Origin: Cercospora beticola
Lineage: Eukaryota > Ascomycota > Dothideomycetes > Mycosphaerellales > Mycosphaerellaceae
DNA length: 64,000 nt
Assembly: GCF_033473495.1 (NCBI RefSeq)
Contig: NC_088942.1
Location: 62,001 to 126,000, forward strand
Reading direction: 5' to 3'
The number at the start of each line of letters is the position of its first letter. Positions within the stretch are counted from its first letter, which is position 1. Made by a program: the position numbers and the translations under genes. The notes beneath the pieces were generated by a model. That model searched no databases and had not been told where the DNA came from. It saw nothing but the letters and a program-made list of their open reading frames with translations. This document shows, one piece after another, positions 10,984 to 21,083 of this stretch.

Positions 10984-12273
10984 GGAAGATCTTTGTCGAG
11001 TCGTACGGGGAGATATTAAAGCGAAAAGAGGAAAATAAGACACTTCGGAGTACTCCGGCACACGGGTGGGCGTCTTTCGTCTGCTTCGTCCCAATAGATG
11101 GCCATAGTAGCTATGTCTTGAATCGATGACATGTGAGCATCTGCGGATTAGACAGTGCGTCCAGATTCTGAAGCACGATTGAAGAATTCTCTCCCCCATT
11201 CGTGCAGCCAGCGACTCTCCGCCTCACATCAGGCAGTCGTGGTTGGGACTGATACAAAAGCTTATCAACAACAAGAAGATCTCATATCATGTTTCTACTT
11301 ACAGCTTCTGTCGAAATAGAGAGCATTCACCCTTTGAGTTCCGAGAAACTGAATGAGGTGTGGACCACGATCGCATAAACTATATCCTACGTAGCCTTCA
11401 ATCAAATGCTCAATGACCATTATCGTTAAGCTGCACCGTACCAATCAAGCAGGGCCTGGAATCTGTCGCTGCTCTCCTGGTGTGAAGACAATGGTCGAAC
11501 TCAGTAACAAGCACGCGGCTGATTTGCCACAGCCTATCAGATTGTGACCTGAACATCGTGCAATGCGACGAGGCGATTTGAACGGCTTGATGCGAGCTGA
11601 ACACGGTTGTATAGTTGCTACGATGGAATGCCACGGCCGCTGTGCAGTCTCTCTCCGGAGGCTCTCCGTCGGCCAATCTACACTGAAATGAGCTATCCAC
11701 TAGATTATGGGTGGACACCATGATCCTGGTGAGACGATGAGCCGAGATTGTGGCTCTCTACGTAGCATGCATCGTGACTAAGTCTTTGCTTAGTCAAACC
11801 GCCAGATGTCAAGGTGAGCGACACATCAGAACTCGACAGGTTATCGGCCCTGCCTCGCAGTCCAATGTGAGCTTTCGTCTCTCCTGTAGCACCACAGCGT
11901 CTCAATGTCACGGTCGAAGTTCCATGTGTGCGTGTGTCAGTGAGAGCCCTTTGTCAGCCGATTTTGCAGTATCTCGAATCGGAGTGTGTCGACGAGAACT
12001 GGAACCCAACTACATTCGTAGCATCGTCGGTCAGCCCCACGAAAGAAGACTAGGGCTTACTGGAATCGAGACCTGGTGAGTTTCTGGGCCACTTGCCCGA
12101 CTTCAATCTCGACTACAAGTATTAGTACCAGCTGTTCACCTCAGGAGTCCGGAAAGAAAACGAGCAGAGTTCACACACGATTCTCTATTCCTGAACCCAC
12201 CCAGATGGTCGAAGATCAAGCCTTCTGCACGAAAATACCTGGATCAATCAAACGCGAAATCTACCACAACGAG
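10984..12273. other. Interval between the two secreted-protein paralogues
   Basis: 1.3 kb with no supported gene. I looked for a third copy of the QCTG...CSSDG family and found none. A minus-strand open frame at 11410-11721 resembles nothing. Confidence 0.45.
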
Positions 12274-12602
12274 ATGTTCTCTGGTCTTAAGCATCTGCTG
12301 CTTCTCGCTGCACTTCTAGGAGGCATCGAAGCTCAATGCACAGGGAGACCATGGGCTTGCAGCAGCGATGGCCTCTACATCGTGGGTCCCTTCCTGTACT
12401 TTACAAATTCAAAGGACATGCTGACCTAACGAAAGTCCCGTCGCCTTTGCAGATACAATGCAATGGCCTCAATGGTGAGATCAGTGGGCCGTGTACCGCA
12501 CCTGATAAGTGTATTATGTGTGGAAATGATCCCATTTGTCTGGGAAGCACTGCAGATTGTCCAGCTCCGCCACAAATTCCACCCGGAGGCCACAGGCAAT
12601 GA
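12274..12602 (+). CDS. Small secreted cysteine-rich protein B (candidate effector), paralogue of 10671-10983
   Basis: Two exons, 12274-12381 and 12453-12602, with an intron at 12382-12452 (GTGGGT donor, CTAAC branch, TGCAG acceptor), giving 85 residues. Signal peptide MFSGLKHLLLLAALLGGIEA; the mature chain begins QCTGRPWACSSDG. Eight cysteines are spaced C-x6-C-x9-C-x10-C-x5-C-x2-C-x5-C-x6-C, then a Pro-rich tail (PAPPQIPPGGH). Intron position and second-exon length equal those of the 10671 gene, so the two arose by tandem duplication, but outside the cysteines and the first 13 mature residues they have diverged strongly. Same strand, 1.3 kb apart. Confidence 0.78.
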
Positions 12603-12835
12603 TGAATATTAGTCAATCAGGGTATACATTTCCTGTTTCACAAGGAAAGATTGAGAGAGCACGACAAAGGAAGCGGGAAGGTCAACAACATATATTTGAT
12701 CTGGACATAGCGAGCTAGGCACTTCCCGGAAAGGGCACTAGGATGCAGCCGAATCAATGGATATCGCTCAAGAACGAAGAATAAAAGTTACAACGGTAGC
12801 CATACATAACCCCTCATGCTTGCACGTTGCACATG

Positions 12836-14902
12836 TTACAATTTCGCCTTCAACTTCGACCCCTCTCCCTTCGTGAAATACTCCTTCGCCGCCTGTTTCG
12901 CCTTGTCCACAACGCTCGCATCCTCAATCGTCGCAGGAAACACGACATCTTTCTCATATTCTCCTTCCAGCGCATGTTCCAAAATTTCTTTCAAACATCG
13001 CCTCAAGGTTTTGCCGGATCTCGTTTTGGGAATCACGCCAGGTGCAGCGATGAATCCGCCAAGTGAGGCAATGGGCCCAATATGTGAACGGAGTTTGGAG
13101 TTGAGGTCCTTGAGAAGTTGGTCATAGGGGGGGAGGTTGTCAGGGGAGATGGCAATCCATGCAAACGGAACATGGCCCTTCATACTATCCGGCATACCGA
13201 CCACGGCGGCTTCGGTGATGTCTGGGTGGGAGGAAATGGCTTGTTCGATGGCACCCGTGGATAGACGGTGGGCAGCGACATTGATCACATCGTCGGCGCG
13301 AGACATGACGTGGACATAGCCGGATGAGTCGATCATGCCGGCGTCGCCTGTATCGATCCACTTGCCCTCAAAGCGGCGGAGATATCCTTTGTAGAATCTA
13401 TCCGGATCTTGCCACAGTGTTGTTAGGCCCGTTGGAGAGAGTGGCATGGCGAGGACGATGTTGCCCATAGTTTGTTGTGGGACTTCCTTGCCCTCGTCGT
13501 CGACAATGCGAACATCGAAGCCAGGGACAGGCTTTCCTGCGCTGCCAGGCTTGATGCGCAAGGGCGGGTAGAAGGTCTTGTCAGAGAAGTCGAGAGCTGT
13601 TCCTGGCAGAAGAGCGAGAGAAGTCATAGGTGAGCCAGATTCAGAAGACCACCAGTTGTCGATTACAGTGGCATTGGGAGCGCAGTATTTGCCGATGAGC
13701 TCATCGTACATTGTGACAATGGCAGGTTCGCTGCGCTCGCCTGCAAGGAAGAGTGCGCGGAGGTTCTTCAGGCCGCCGCTTTCGCCGCGCTTGGTGAAGA
13801 ACTTGTTCTCCGGATCCTCCTTTCGAATGGCGCGGAGAGCTGTAGGCGCCGTGAACATGGTATTGACTTTGTGCTCGTCCAGTATTCGCCAGAATGTGTC
13901 AGCGGAAGGCGTACCGACCGGCTTGCCTTCGAAAAGAATTGTTGTTGCACCTGCGAGAAGTGGTCCATATACAATGTAGCAATGCCCGACCACCCAGCCA
14001 ATGTCACTCGCGGTAAAAAGAACATCTCCCGGTCCTCTGATTCCGAACACGTATCGCACGGTGAAATTGAGTCCAACAGCGTGTCCTCCTACTTCTCTGA
14101 CCACACCTTTTGGCAGTCCTGTTGTACCGGATGTATAGATGATGTATAATGGGTCGTTGCTCTTTACAGGCACGTTCTCAGCCCGCTGCCCTCGATCTTT
14201 GGCGGACTTGACCAAGCTCTGCCATGTCCTCTCTCCAGCCAGCCGATCGGTATCGTTCCATCTGTGCTCGTCTCGTTGCCAAATGATCACCCTCGCTGGC
14301 TTGTGCTTCGCCTCTTCGATAGCTCCCTTGATCATGGGCTTGTATGGCAATGGTCCTTTCGCCCCTTCAATGCCGCAGCTTGCCGTGAGGATGGCCTTGG
14401 GCTTGCTCGAATCGATGCGCTGCGCGAGTGAAGAAGCTGAAAAGCCTCCAAAGACAACCGCGTGTACAGCACCCAGCCTTGCGACAGCCAGCATACCAAT
14501 CAATGCCGCCGGTATCATAGGCATGTATATTATGACCACATCGCCCTTGCGTACGCCTTCCTCGCGCAGGGCGCCAGCGAGGATGCTGACTTCCTCATCG
14601 AGCTTCGCATATGTGATGTTCTCCTTCTGCTTCGTCACCGGGCTGTCCCATTTGATCGCAATCTTGTCGCCATGTCCTGCTTCCACATGCCTCGTCACGG
14701 CGTTGTATGATGTGCTGATCTCTCCATCGGGATACCATTGCCAACTGCCGTGGGTTGTGCCGTCCTGGAGCTTCTTCGTTGTTCTCTTGAAAGCTGTTGT
14801 GGGAGCTTTATGCCATGCGACCTGCTCGGCTTGGTGCATCCAGAACTTCTCGGGATCCTTTTGGTGGTATTCGAAAGCCTCGTCCTGCTTGTGGGGAGCC
14901 AT
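12836..14902 (-). CDS. Short-chain acyl-CoA synthetase (acetyl/propionyl-CoA synthetase family, ACSS3/PrpE-like), PTS1 end
   Basis: Activates a short carboxylic acid (acetate, propionate or similar) to the acyl-CoA with ATP. Single exon, 688 residues. ANL-superfamily motifs: YTSGTTGLPKGVVRE (phosphate loop, about residue 262), NWWSSESGSPM (A5 region), WIDTGDAGMID (A7) and IPKTRSGKTLRR (A10, with the catalytic lysine). The REVGGHAVGLNFT segment after the P-loop is typical of the ACSS3/propionate-CoA ligase branch rather than ACS1. The C-terminal tripeptide AKL fits the peroxisomal PTS1 consensus, pointing to peroxisomal location. It stands alone, convergent with the upstream secreted-protein gene. 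Confidence 0.93.
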   Translation of the reverse strand: MAPHKQDEAFEYHQKDPEKFWMHQAEQVAWHKAPTTAFKRTTKKLQDGTTHGSWQWYPDGEISTSYNAVTRHVEAGHGDKIAIKWDSPVTKQKENITYAKLDEEVSILAGALREEGVRKGDVVIIYMPMIPAALIGMLAVARLGAVHAVVFGGFSASSLAQRIDSSKPKAILTASCGIEGAKGPLPYKPMIKGAIEEAKHKPARVIIWQRDEHRWNDTDRLAGERTWQSLVKSAKDRGQRAENVPVKSNDPLYIIYTSGTTGLPKGVVREVGGHAVGLNFTVRYVFGIRGPGDVLFTASDIGWVVGHCYIVYGPLLAGATTILFEGKPVGTPSADTFWRILDEHKVNTMFTAPTALRAIRKEDPENKFFTKRGESGGLKNLRALFLAGERSEPAIVTMYDELIGKYCAPNATVIDNWWSSESGSPMTSLALLPGTALDFSDKTFYPPLRIKPGSAGKPVPGFDVRIVDDEGKEVPQQTMGNIVLAMPLSPTGLTTLWQDPDRFYKGYLRRFEGKWIDTGDAGMIDSSGYVHVMSRADDVINVAAHRLSTGAIEQAISSHPDITEAAVVGMPDSMKGHVPFAWIAISPDNLPPYDQLLKDLNSKLRSHIGPIASLGGFIAAPGVIPKTRSGKTLRRCLKEILEHALEGEYEKDVVFPATIEDASVVDKAKQAAKEYFTKGEGSKLKAKL

Positions 14903-16121
14903 GATGGTCGCGGTATGCTGTGATAACTAGTGGGGACTATTTGGAGCGTAAGGGAAACAAAATACGATCCACTTACCGTGAGATGCAGCACACTACATGG
15001 CTGGACCTGGAGCTGCGAGCCTACCTTTCGGCTAAGCAGCAGCGTTAGCCACGACGTGAGTGACCGGACTAATGGGAAGCAGAAGGGGTTGGTTCGACTG
15101 CCAAGCCCGCCATCTTCTCCGCTCCCCGCAAATCCTCCGCAACAAAAACAACGTCACGCCAAGGATACCATTGAGTGGCATTCTTTCACTTTCGTTCGCA
15201 AAATCGCGAACTTTTGTAACATCATGAGATTGCAGAAGACAGGCTGACTTCAGCCTGATTGTCCGAGCATCAGCAATGTCCGACAAGCACAACGCAGAGC
15301 TGAGCTCTCTCGCCCGTATTGCCGAACCACAACTAGCAGCAAGGCAGTAACCTCAAGATCAGTAGCAGCTGCTGGCTAGTTTTGTCGCCCTACTGTAGTA
15401 TCAGTAATTATCTGATACATAAGGAGGCGGTATTCCCAACAGAGCCGGCCGATACCAGGATGGGCCGAGTCTGATGTTGCCTGGCCATCAATCCTACAGT
15501 ATTCGTAGGGCTTCTTTGCAAACACGGTTCCATACACATGACTTCACAAGCGGCCAGAGGTGTCGAACTACTCCCAGGTTACCCATGGGAATTGTGGCTC
15601 CGGTGTCAGTGGATGCGAAGAGTACGTTGGTGCCAGTAGGCAACAGGAAGACCCACCCTGCCAGTCTGGTTCGGTCGCGCGATGAGTATCGAAGCACAGC
15701 ATTTGGCACTTATTGCTACGCACGCCAGAAGACGCAGATAATAGAACATTGTACCAGATACCACCGTAATTGCGAGTCCCTTTGCGATGCTGATCTGGTG
15801 CTCATTGCCGCTGTCCACCGATTGGAAATGAACGCAGTTTGCGAACTTTGCGATCACGTACTGGAAGAATCTCCAAAGATTCCAGACTGCAAGCTCGAAT
15901 CGACGAACAAACAGCAACGAAATGTCAGCAAACACGCTCGGCGTCTATTTTAATCTTGCTTTTCAACTGCTGACCCTTGCCCAATGCCAACCCCTCACAC
16001 ATGCCAGCAGTACCATGCTAGGTCGAAATCTGTCATATACACTTTTTCATCCCACTTTTCGTCTGACATGCTTAACTTCACCACAGAGCTGAACGACAGA
16101 CATTGAACAAGCGACACAATC
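14903..16121. other. Intergenic region
   Basis: No supported gene. Overlapping frames at 15474-15953 (+) and 15494-15935 (-) do not resolve into one protein; the minus strand has hydrophobic stretches in two different frames and could be a decayed membrane-protein gene, but this is weak. Confidence 0.35.
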
Positions 16122-16346
16122 ATGTCAAGTACAAGTCGTGCCTCTAGATCACCGCAGCGATCAGCGGCCAAAGAACAAGTCGGCCCAGTCCTGATATCCT
16201 TCATAATCGTTCTCCTGGCCAGGATCTTCAGCAGGCAGATGTCGAAAGCTCGCGAGAAAGACGATTCTCGAGGTAACGGGAAGAGGGAAAGGAACAGGCG
16301 CCGCCGTTCACGATACTCCAACACCGGGTCACGAAGGAGAAGATGA
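16122..16346 (+). CDS. Hypothetical small single-pass membrane protein with Arg-rich tail, tentative
   Basis: ATG frame of 74 residues, no intron needed. A Ser/Arg-rich start is followed by a hydrophobic helix (VGPVLISFIIVLLARIF) and a highly basic tail ending in RRRR with many Arg/Lys/Ser residues. No family recognised. No downstream TATA or intron supports it, and a basic low-complexity tail can arise by chance, so confidence is low. Confidence 0.35.
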   Translation: MSSTSRASRSPQRSAAKEQVGPVLISFIIVLLARIFSRQMSKAREKDDSRGNGKRERNRRRRSRYSNTGSRRRR

Positions 16347-17088
16347 TCACGCCTGTGCGACTCTCACTTGATCACGAAACTGGTATCAGAACTCCCGAAT
16401 GGCCGTGCGGCGACTAGCGACCACTCTGTGACAATCACCCACTTGCTCAACACCGTCACTGGCAGGGATACTATTCGGTAGGCCTGCTTCTCGCCAGAGT
16501 GGCAGCAAAAGGCCTTTTGCCTACCGGCTTCTCTGGTGGAGGCTTTCTCAATCTGACACCAGCCTTGGAACACGAAGACGACTTCCGGAGGTTGCACGTC
16601 TAGCATTGGTGGGCCATAAGATGAGATCGAGCTGGTCTACCGACGTTGATGAACTGAATATATTCCATGGAAAACGAAGCAGCTCCCAAAAGATTTCTAG
16701 CAGCTTGATCTGGCCTTTCCCCAGGGATGATCTGCAGACTCGAGACTTGGAGACCCGCTACAAGGTTGTCTTTGTAACCACTAATCATTATTCACGGCTC
16801 TCTTTGCCACTCGCAGGCTGGAATAAATTGAGAATTGTTATCTTGTAGGCAGCCGTGAATGTTGTCGCGAGGAAAGAATGTTTGCTCCACTTCCGCAAGC
16901 TGCACGTTCCACGTGCTTGATTCACACGCGCTAGCCGGCGGGTGGCATCATGCCTTGCGGTCTCAACACCCGCCATTTGCATATATAAGAACTACGGCAA
17001 CCAAGACAAACTCACTATAAACACGGACAAAGACGAAGCATCGAGACCGAACTTCGAAAACAAACACAAAAGGGCGCAACAAAACGAA
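16347..17088. other. Intergenic region, promoter of CxxC protein gene
   Basis: No gene supported; holds the TATA element at 16982-16989 and a leader of about 70 nt before the ATG at 17089. Confidence 0.5.
16982..16989 (+). promoter_or_regulatory. TATA box upstream of the CxxC-rich protein
   Basis: TATATAAG located 100 bases before the ATG at 17089; a clean match at the expected distance. Confidence 0.55.
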
Positions 17089-17531
17089 ATGGAGCAACCA
17101 GAGTCGCCGACTAAGTCCGCATCTTCACACGAGGATACTGCAGAGAGGCAGGTTGAGGTGAGTCTGTCCCTTGACAAACCTTCTCATACCTATTACCTAT
17201 AGCGAGGACTCGATCTTTTGTACTGACGCTTTCACTCTAGAAGATGACCCTTTCAGAGAGCACCGAGAATATGTCTCTCTGTCCAGACTGTGGGACGTGC
17301 TTAATGTGCCGCGCATGTCTCGAGTGCGTTTTGGTGATTCGCTGCGAACACGTCAAGGGATGCAAGAAGTGCACGGGCTGCAAGAGACGGGTTGGCTGTA
17401 CGGCCTGCTCGGTCTGCAACTGGTGCGAGCAGTGCCGGCCAAAATTCGCTTGCGACACGTGCAGAACGTGCAGGTGCTGGCAACTGGATGGTAGCTGGGA
17501 GGAGGTGAAGCACGAGGAGGTGAAGTGCTGA
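17089..17531 (+). CDS. Cysteine-rich intracellular protein with repeated CxxC motifs (20 Cys)
   Basis: Exons 17089-17157 and 17241-17531, intron at 17158-17240 (GTGAGT donor, ACTGAC branch, CTCTAG acceptor), giving 119 residues. No signal peptide: the first about 35 residues are acidic and Ser/Thr-rich. Residues from about 36 to 100 hold 19 cysteines, mostly as CxxC units (CPDCGTCLMCRACLEC, then CKKCTGC, CTACSVCNWCEQC, CDTCRTCRC); a twentieth is the last residue. The spacing suggests several zinc- or other metal-binding knuckles. It resembles no named domain I can identify: not a RING (no His pattern), and larger than fungal metallothioneins. It sits 358 bases upstream of, and on the same strand as, the NACHT-ankyrin gene. 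Confidence 0.75.
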
Positions 17532-17889
17532 AGCATCAATGCATTGTGATCAACAACTGAATGGTGGAAATATGGAACGAAAAGTACACATCGACCAGAT
17601 ACCTGTGCTCAAAAGAGTGCAAGGGAGTGATGTGAGTTTCTGTCGAATTGTGCCAGGGTAGAGTAGTGCTTCTGTGGCATTAAGATTCCATCAAAAGTTG
17701 ACTTCAATGTGATCTCGTGCCACTGGAGTGTAGTAGGCCCCGTACGCATGTTGCTCCACTTACTGGAAGCTGTAGCGAGCTTCCTCGTCGAGAAATGGTT
17801 TAGTCAACATGCAGGTCGGTTTCAAAAGCCGAGCTGAGCTTGACGACCTTCGCTGTCACTTGGCCCTCTGGCCACTCCCGTCAAACGAC
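17532..17889. other. Short intergenic region before the NACHT gene
   Basis: Nothing recognised. The NACHT frame is open back to an ATG at 17809, so the last 81 bases could be coding. Confidence 0.45.
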
Positions 17890-20214
17890 ATGGCAGATCC
17901 CGCCGCCCTCTCGCTGCAAGTCGGAGTCCTTATCACAAACTTGATAGAGTACGGCCATGAGGTCAAAGGCGCACAAGATCAGATCACGAGTCTTTGTCGA
18001 GAGCTATCGGCACTGAGAGGTGTGCTTGAAGATATCAAGGCTCAAAGATCAAAAAAGCATGCCGACAATGGAATTTCGGACTGTCTGGCCACTGCGAGAC
18101 TCATAATTGATGACCTACTGCATCGCATGCAACCTGCGGGATCGAGGTTCCAGCGTGGTAAGCAGTCATGGCTATGGCCATTCAAGCAGAAAGAGATCGA
18201 GCAGGTCCTGGCCAGACTCGGGCGAATCAATACCTCCATCATCATGATCATGATGGGGGCCCAGCAGTCTGTCGCTTTGGACATGCAAGTGCTGAAGGAT
18301 GAATTGCGAAGCGTTTCTGGCATGATTTCTGCGGAGCTCTATTCACAAAAGCAGAAGGAGATTATTAGCTTTCTCGCTCCAGTCTCCCCGAAAGTCCCTC
18401 ATGATGAAGCCTGCAGCATTTGGGAAGGCACGCACTCAGGCACTTGGTTTGTCGATATTCTACAACCATGGCTGGACACGCCTTATCCACAGAAGAGCAT
18501 AATGGTACTTCATGGAAGTTCTGGTGCAGGCAAGACGACTGTCATCTCGAAAGCCATTGAATACATCACAGTTACAGTGAAGACGGTAAAGCTCGGCTAC
18601 TTTTACTGCAGGTTCAATGACGAGGCTACACAGAACGTGCGAAATATTCTTGGCTCGTGGATAGCTCAAATCGCAGCTTACCGGCCGTCTGTGCTTGATA
18701 GATTCTCCGAAGCAGTGTCAAGTAAGGAGAGACTTTCGACTGCTTGGTGGGAAGACGCTCTCGTACAGGTAGCTGAGGAGCTGGGTCCAGTCATCTTGGT
18801 TTTGGATGCCGTAAATGAGAGCAAAGACGATGATGCGGTCAGAAGCTGCCTGATGCGGCTCGCAACGCGTTGTCAAGAGATCCGCTTTGTGATATCATCG
18901 ACACCGTTTGCTGAAGAAGTTTTCTCAAGCAAGTGCCTTGGAGTTCCCATGGATTCAAACGAAGTGGATGACGACATTGAGCAATACGTCAGGCGAACGG
19001 TGCGCCGCAGTCCTATACTTGTGCAGACTGGAGAAGCTGACATTGTCGCGGTGATTGTGCCTCAAGCTAGAGGTATGTTCCGATGGGCCGAGTGCCAGAT
19101 GAATCTTTTATCGGGGTGCCTCACCGCCAAGATGGTCAAGAAGTCATTAGCGCATTTGCCTGGATCTCTGGACTCCACCTATATAGATATTCTAAAGAGG
19201 ATACCGTCGGCGACCAGGCCTTGGGTTCGCGAGGTATTGATGTGGCTCAGCTATGCCTACCGACCTTTAACGCTCGTCGAACTTGCGGAAGCTGTCGTGA
19301 TAGAGCCTAGCCAGTCCTCAATCGACGATAGCTGCAGGATACAGCCTCCAGAGATGATCCTTCGATTGTGCAAGGGACTGGTCACTCATAATACCACCAT
19401 GCACACGGTATCACTAGCTCATAGCTCTGTCAGAGCGACGCTAGAGTCAGAGACACTTCGAACATCTGAAGTGGCAGAGTTCTGGTTGAGCCGAAATGAC
19501 TGCACGCCAGGCATCATCACGAAGTCACTCACATACCTGCTCATGGATGATTTCAATCTGGAGGTCTGCGACTGTGAGCAAATGGAGCTGGAGCTTTGTC
19601 ACTGCTTCGATACGTATCCATTCCTGGATTACGCAGGCACAATGTGGGCTGTCCATGCCAGTATGTATATCCGCAGTGGAGCGACCCTTCGCGAAGCACA
19701 AATACGACACATTTTTGCTCTTCTTGGCACTTCGGCGGGCGCAGACAAAAAGCCTCACTTTGCCCTCTGGATTCGGATTATCGTTGAGGGTCTCACAGAG
19801 GCGATTCAGAACGCCACGCCACTCTATTATGCAGCATCTTTTGGCTTGGAGCCGATAGTAGAGATTATGCTCAGTCAGGGCCTGGTGGACTTCAACAACG
19901 CCAGGAACCCCTCCTATATCGACTGGAAGAGTGGAAGAAACGATTGCACTCCATTGGGAGTAGCGGTTTTTCGTGGTCACATCGGCGTTGTTCAGCTACT
20001 GTTATGCCGTGGTGCGAATCCAAATGCAACAGATGCCTTTGGCAACAGCTGTTTGAATTACGCTGTCCTGGATGGCGATCAAGATATGATAGCGCTTCTA
20101 CGAAGACATGGCGCAGAAGGGCCGACAGATGCGACCGTGGTTACCGGACTGATGGCAAGCCGAGGATACGAGCTAGGATGGTGGCAGATTCCCTTCGGGA
20201 ATTTGCCACCATAG
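17890..20214 (+). CDS. NLR-like STAND protein: fungal N-terminal domain, NACHT, ankyrin repeats
   Basis: Signal-transduction ATPase of the fungal NLR type, a class involved in non-self recognition and programmed cell death. Single exon, 774 residues. N-terminus DPAALSLQVGVLITNL with following helices resembles the HeLo-like/fungal_N effector domain of STAND proteins. NACHT: Walker A GSSGAGKTT (residues about 209-217), Walker B VILVLDAVNE (about 301-310). C-terminal ankyrin repeats, about residues 642-745: TPLYYAASFGLEPIVEIML, TPLGVAVFRGHIGVVQLLL, SCLNYAVLDGDQDMIALL. Start chosen at MADPAALS; an in-frame ATG at 17809 would add 27 residues. The stop lies inside a perfect-looking inverted repeat (20178-20212), so the last residues GWWQIPFGNLPP are encoded by the hairpin. 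Confidence 0.9.
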   Translation: MADPAALSLQVGVLITNLIEYGHEVKGAQDQITSLCRELSALRGVLEDIKAQRSKKHADNGISDCLATARLIIDDLLHRMQPAGSRFQRGKQSWLWPFKQKEIEQVLARLGRINTSIIMIMMGAQQSVALDMQVLKDELRSVSGMISAELYSQKQKEIISFLAPVSPKVPHDEACSIWEGTHSGTWFVDILQPWLDTPYPQKSIMVLHGSSGAGKTTVISKAIEYITVTVKTVKLGYFYCRFNDEATQNVRNILGSWIAQIAAYRPSVLDRFSEAVSSKERLSTAWWEDALVQVAEELGPVILVLDAVNESKDDDAVRSCLMRLATRCQEIRFVISSTPFAEEVFSSKCLGVPMDSNEVDDDIEQYVRRTVRRSPILVQTGEADIVAVIVPQARGMFRWAECQMNLLSGCLTAKMVKKSLAHLPGSLDSTYIDILKRIPSATRPWVREVLMWLSYAYRPLTLVELAEAVVIEPSQSSIDDSCRIQPPEMILRLCKGLVTHNTTMHTVSLAHSSVRATLESETLRTSEVAEFWLSRNDCTPGIITKSLTYLLMDDFNLEVCDCEQMELELCHCFDTYPFLDYAGTMWAVHASMYIRSGATLREAQIRHIFALLGTSAGADKKPHFALWIRIIVEGLTEAIQNATPLYYAASFGLEPIVEIMLSQGLVDFNNARNPSYIDWKSGRNDCTPLGVAVFRGHIGVVQLLLCRGANPNATDAFGNSCLNYAVLDGDQDMIALLRRHGAEGPTDATVVTGLMASRGYELGWWQIPFGNLPP
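20178..20212. repeat. Inverted repeat (16-bp arms, 3-nt loop) at the NACHT gene stop
   Basis: Arms 20178-20193 (ATGGTGGCAGATTCCC) and 20197-20212 (GGGAATTTGCCACCAT) pair at 15 of 16 positions around loop TTC. It spans the last codons and the first base of the TAG. Could form an RNA hairpin at the 3' end of the transcript, or be a trace of a small insertion. Confidence 0.8.
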
Positions 20215-21083
20215 CCTCCGAGTACGATGACTTGTGGTTCCGAGATGAGTAAAGGCATCCTCCCTCTCCGGATGATCAAGTACCAAGCATAGAAGAAACG
20301 CATCATCTGCCATGGGGACAGAAACCAAGCTGCGACCCCAGGCCGATAGCGTGAACAATCTCCGTGCAAGCGTAGGGTACGTACATATCCTCATGGTTGC
20401 ATCGGCGCTTGTCGCTGTGTCCAAGTTCATTGCGCTGAGATTGACATGGTCCGCGGACAGCTTAGTCTGGCGGTGTTCACATCGCCTGCTTTCCGATGCT
20501 GATTTCGGCACTGACTCAGCAAGTATCCCATCTGGCCTGCGCATCGAGGTGGTGACGACGGCCGTCAGGGAGTGTGTCCAGGTCTCTACGTGCATGGCCT
20601 TTTCTCCGAGAGCTACCGCTCTACTTACTGGGCGACCTTTAGCTAGTATCGAGTGCTTTCACAGCGGGACCGAGCGAAGACACAAGTACACAACGCCGTG
20701 TATAGACTGGGCATCGACTTAAAGCTCTTACACAATCGAATCGAGATAGCAGCGTAGCCGGGCCCAGCCTCGTTTGCATTCTTTCCGGCCTATTGCGCAA
20801 TTTCTTGGCTACATACATGAGGGAATCTTTGGTGAATAGAAGGTTACGAAATGTTTCGAGGGAGCGATGTTTGCTCTAGGCAGGCTGGGTTCGACATGTC
20901 AGCAACAAGGCTCAGGAGCTGCTGACCGCTCTTCAGAGTGGTTGAGTGTGTAAAGATAGGCAATGGCGACGAGGAGATCCAGTCACAATCAGCGCCAAGG
21001 AAACTTGAGAGCGGTCTTGTCCAGGATGTCCATGATTTGGCTGTATTTGCTCATAGGAGCTAGCAGATCGGAGGATTTTTGCT
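20215..21083. other. Intergenic region
   Basis: No gene firmly supported. A minus-strand ATG frame (20173-20595, 140 codons) is open across the hairpin and convergent with the NACHT gene; its C-terminus WWQIPEGNLPPS mirrors the NACHT C-terminus because of the inverted repeat. No family recognised. Confidence 0.4.

Noticed and set aside
11281..11330. Possible third copy of the secreted-protein family (ATGTTTCTACTTACAG...)
   Set aside because: No QCTG or CSSDG sequence follows and the frame stops within ten codons.
15474..15953. 159-codon plus frame and overlapping hydrophobic minus frames
   Set aside because: No single frame gives a coherent protein; hydrophobic segments switch frame, so at best a decayed gene.
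20173..20595. Minus-strand 140-codon ATG frame convergent with the NACHT gene
   Set aside because: Open frame with plausible codons, but no domain, splice site or promoter; its C-terminus is explained by the inverted repeat.
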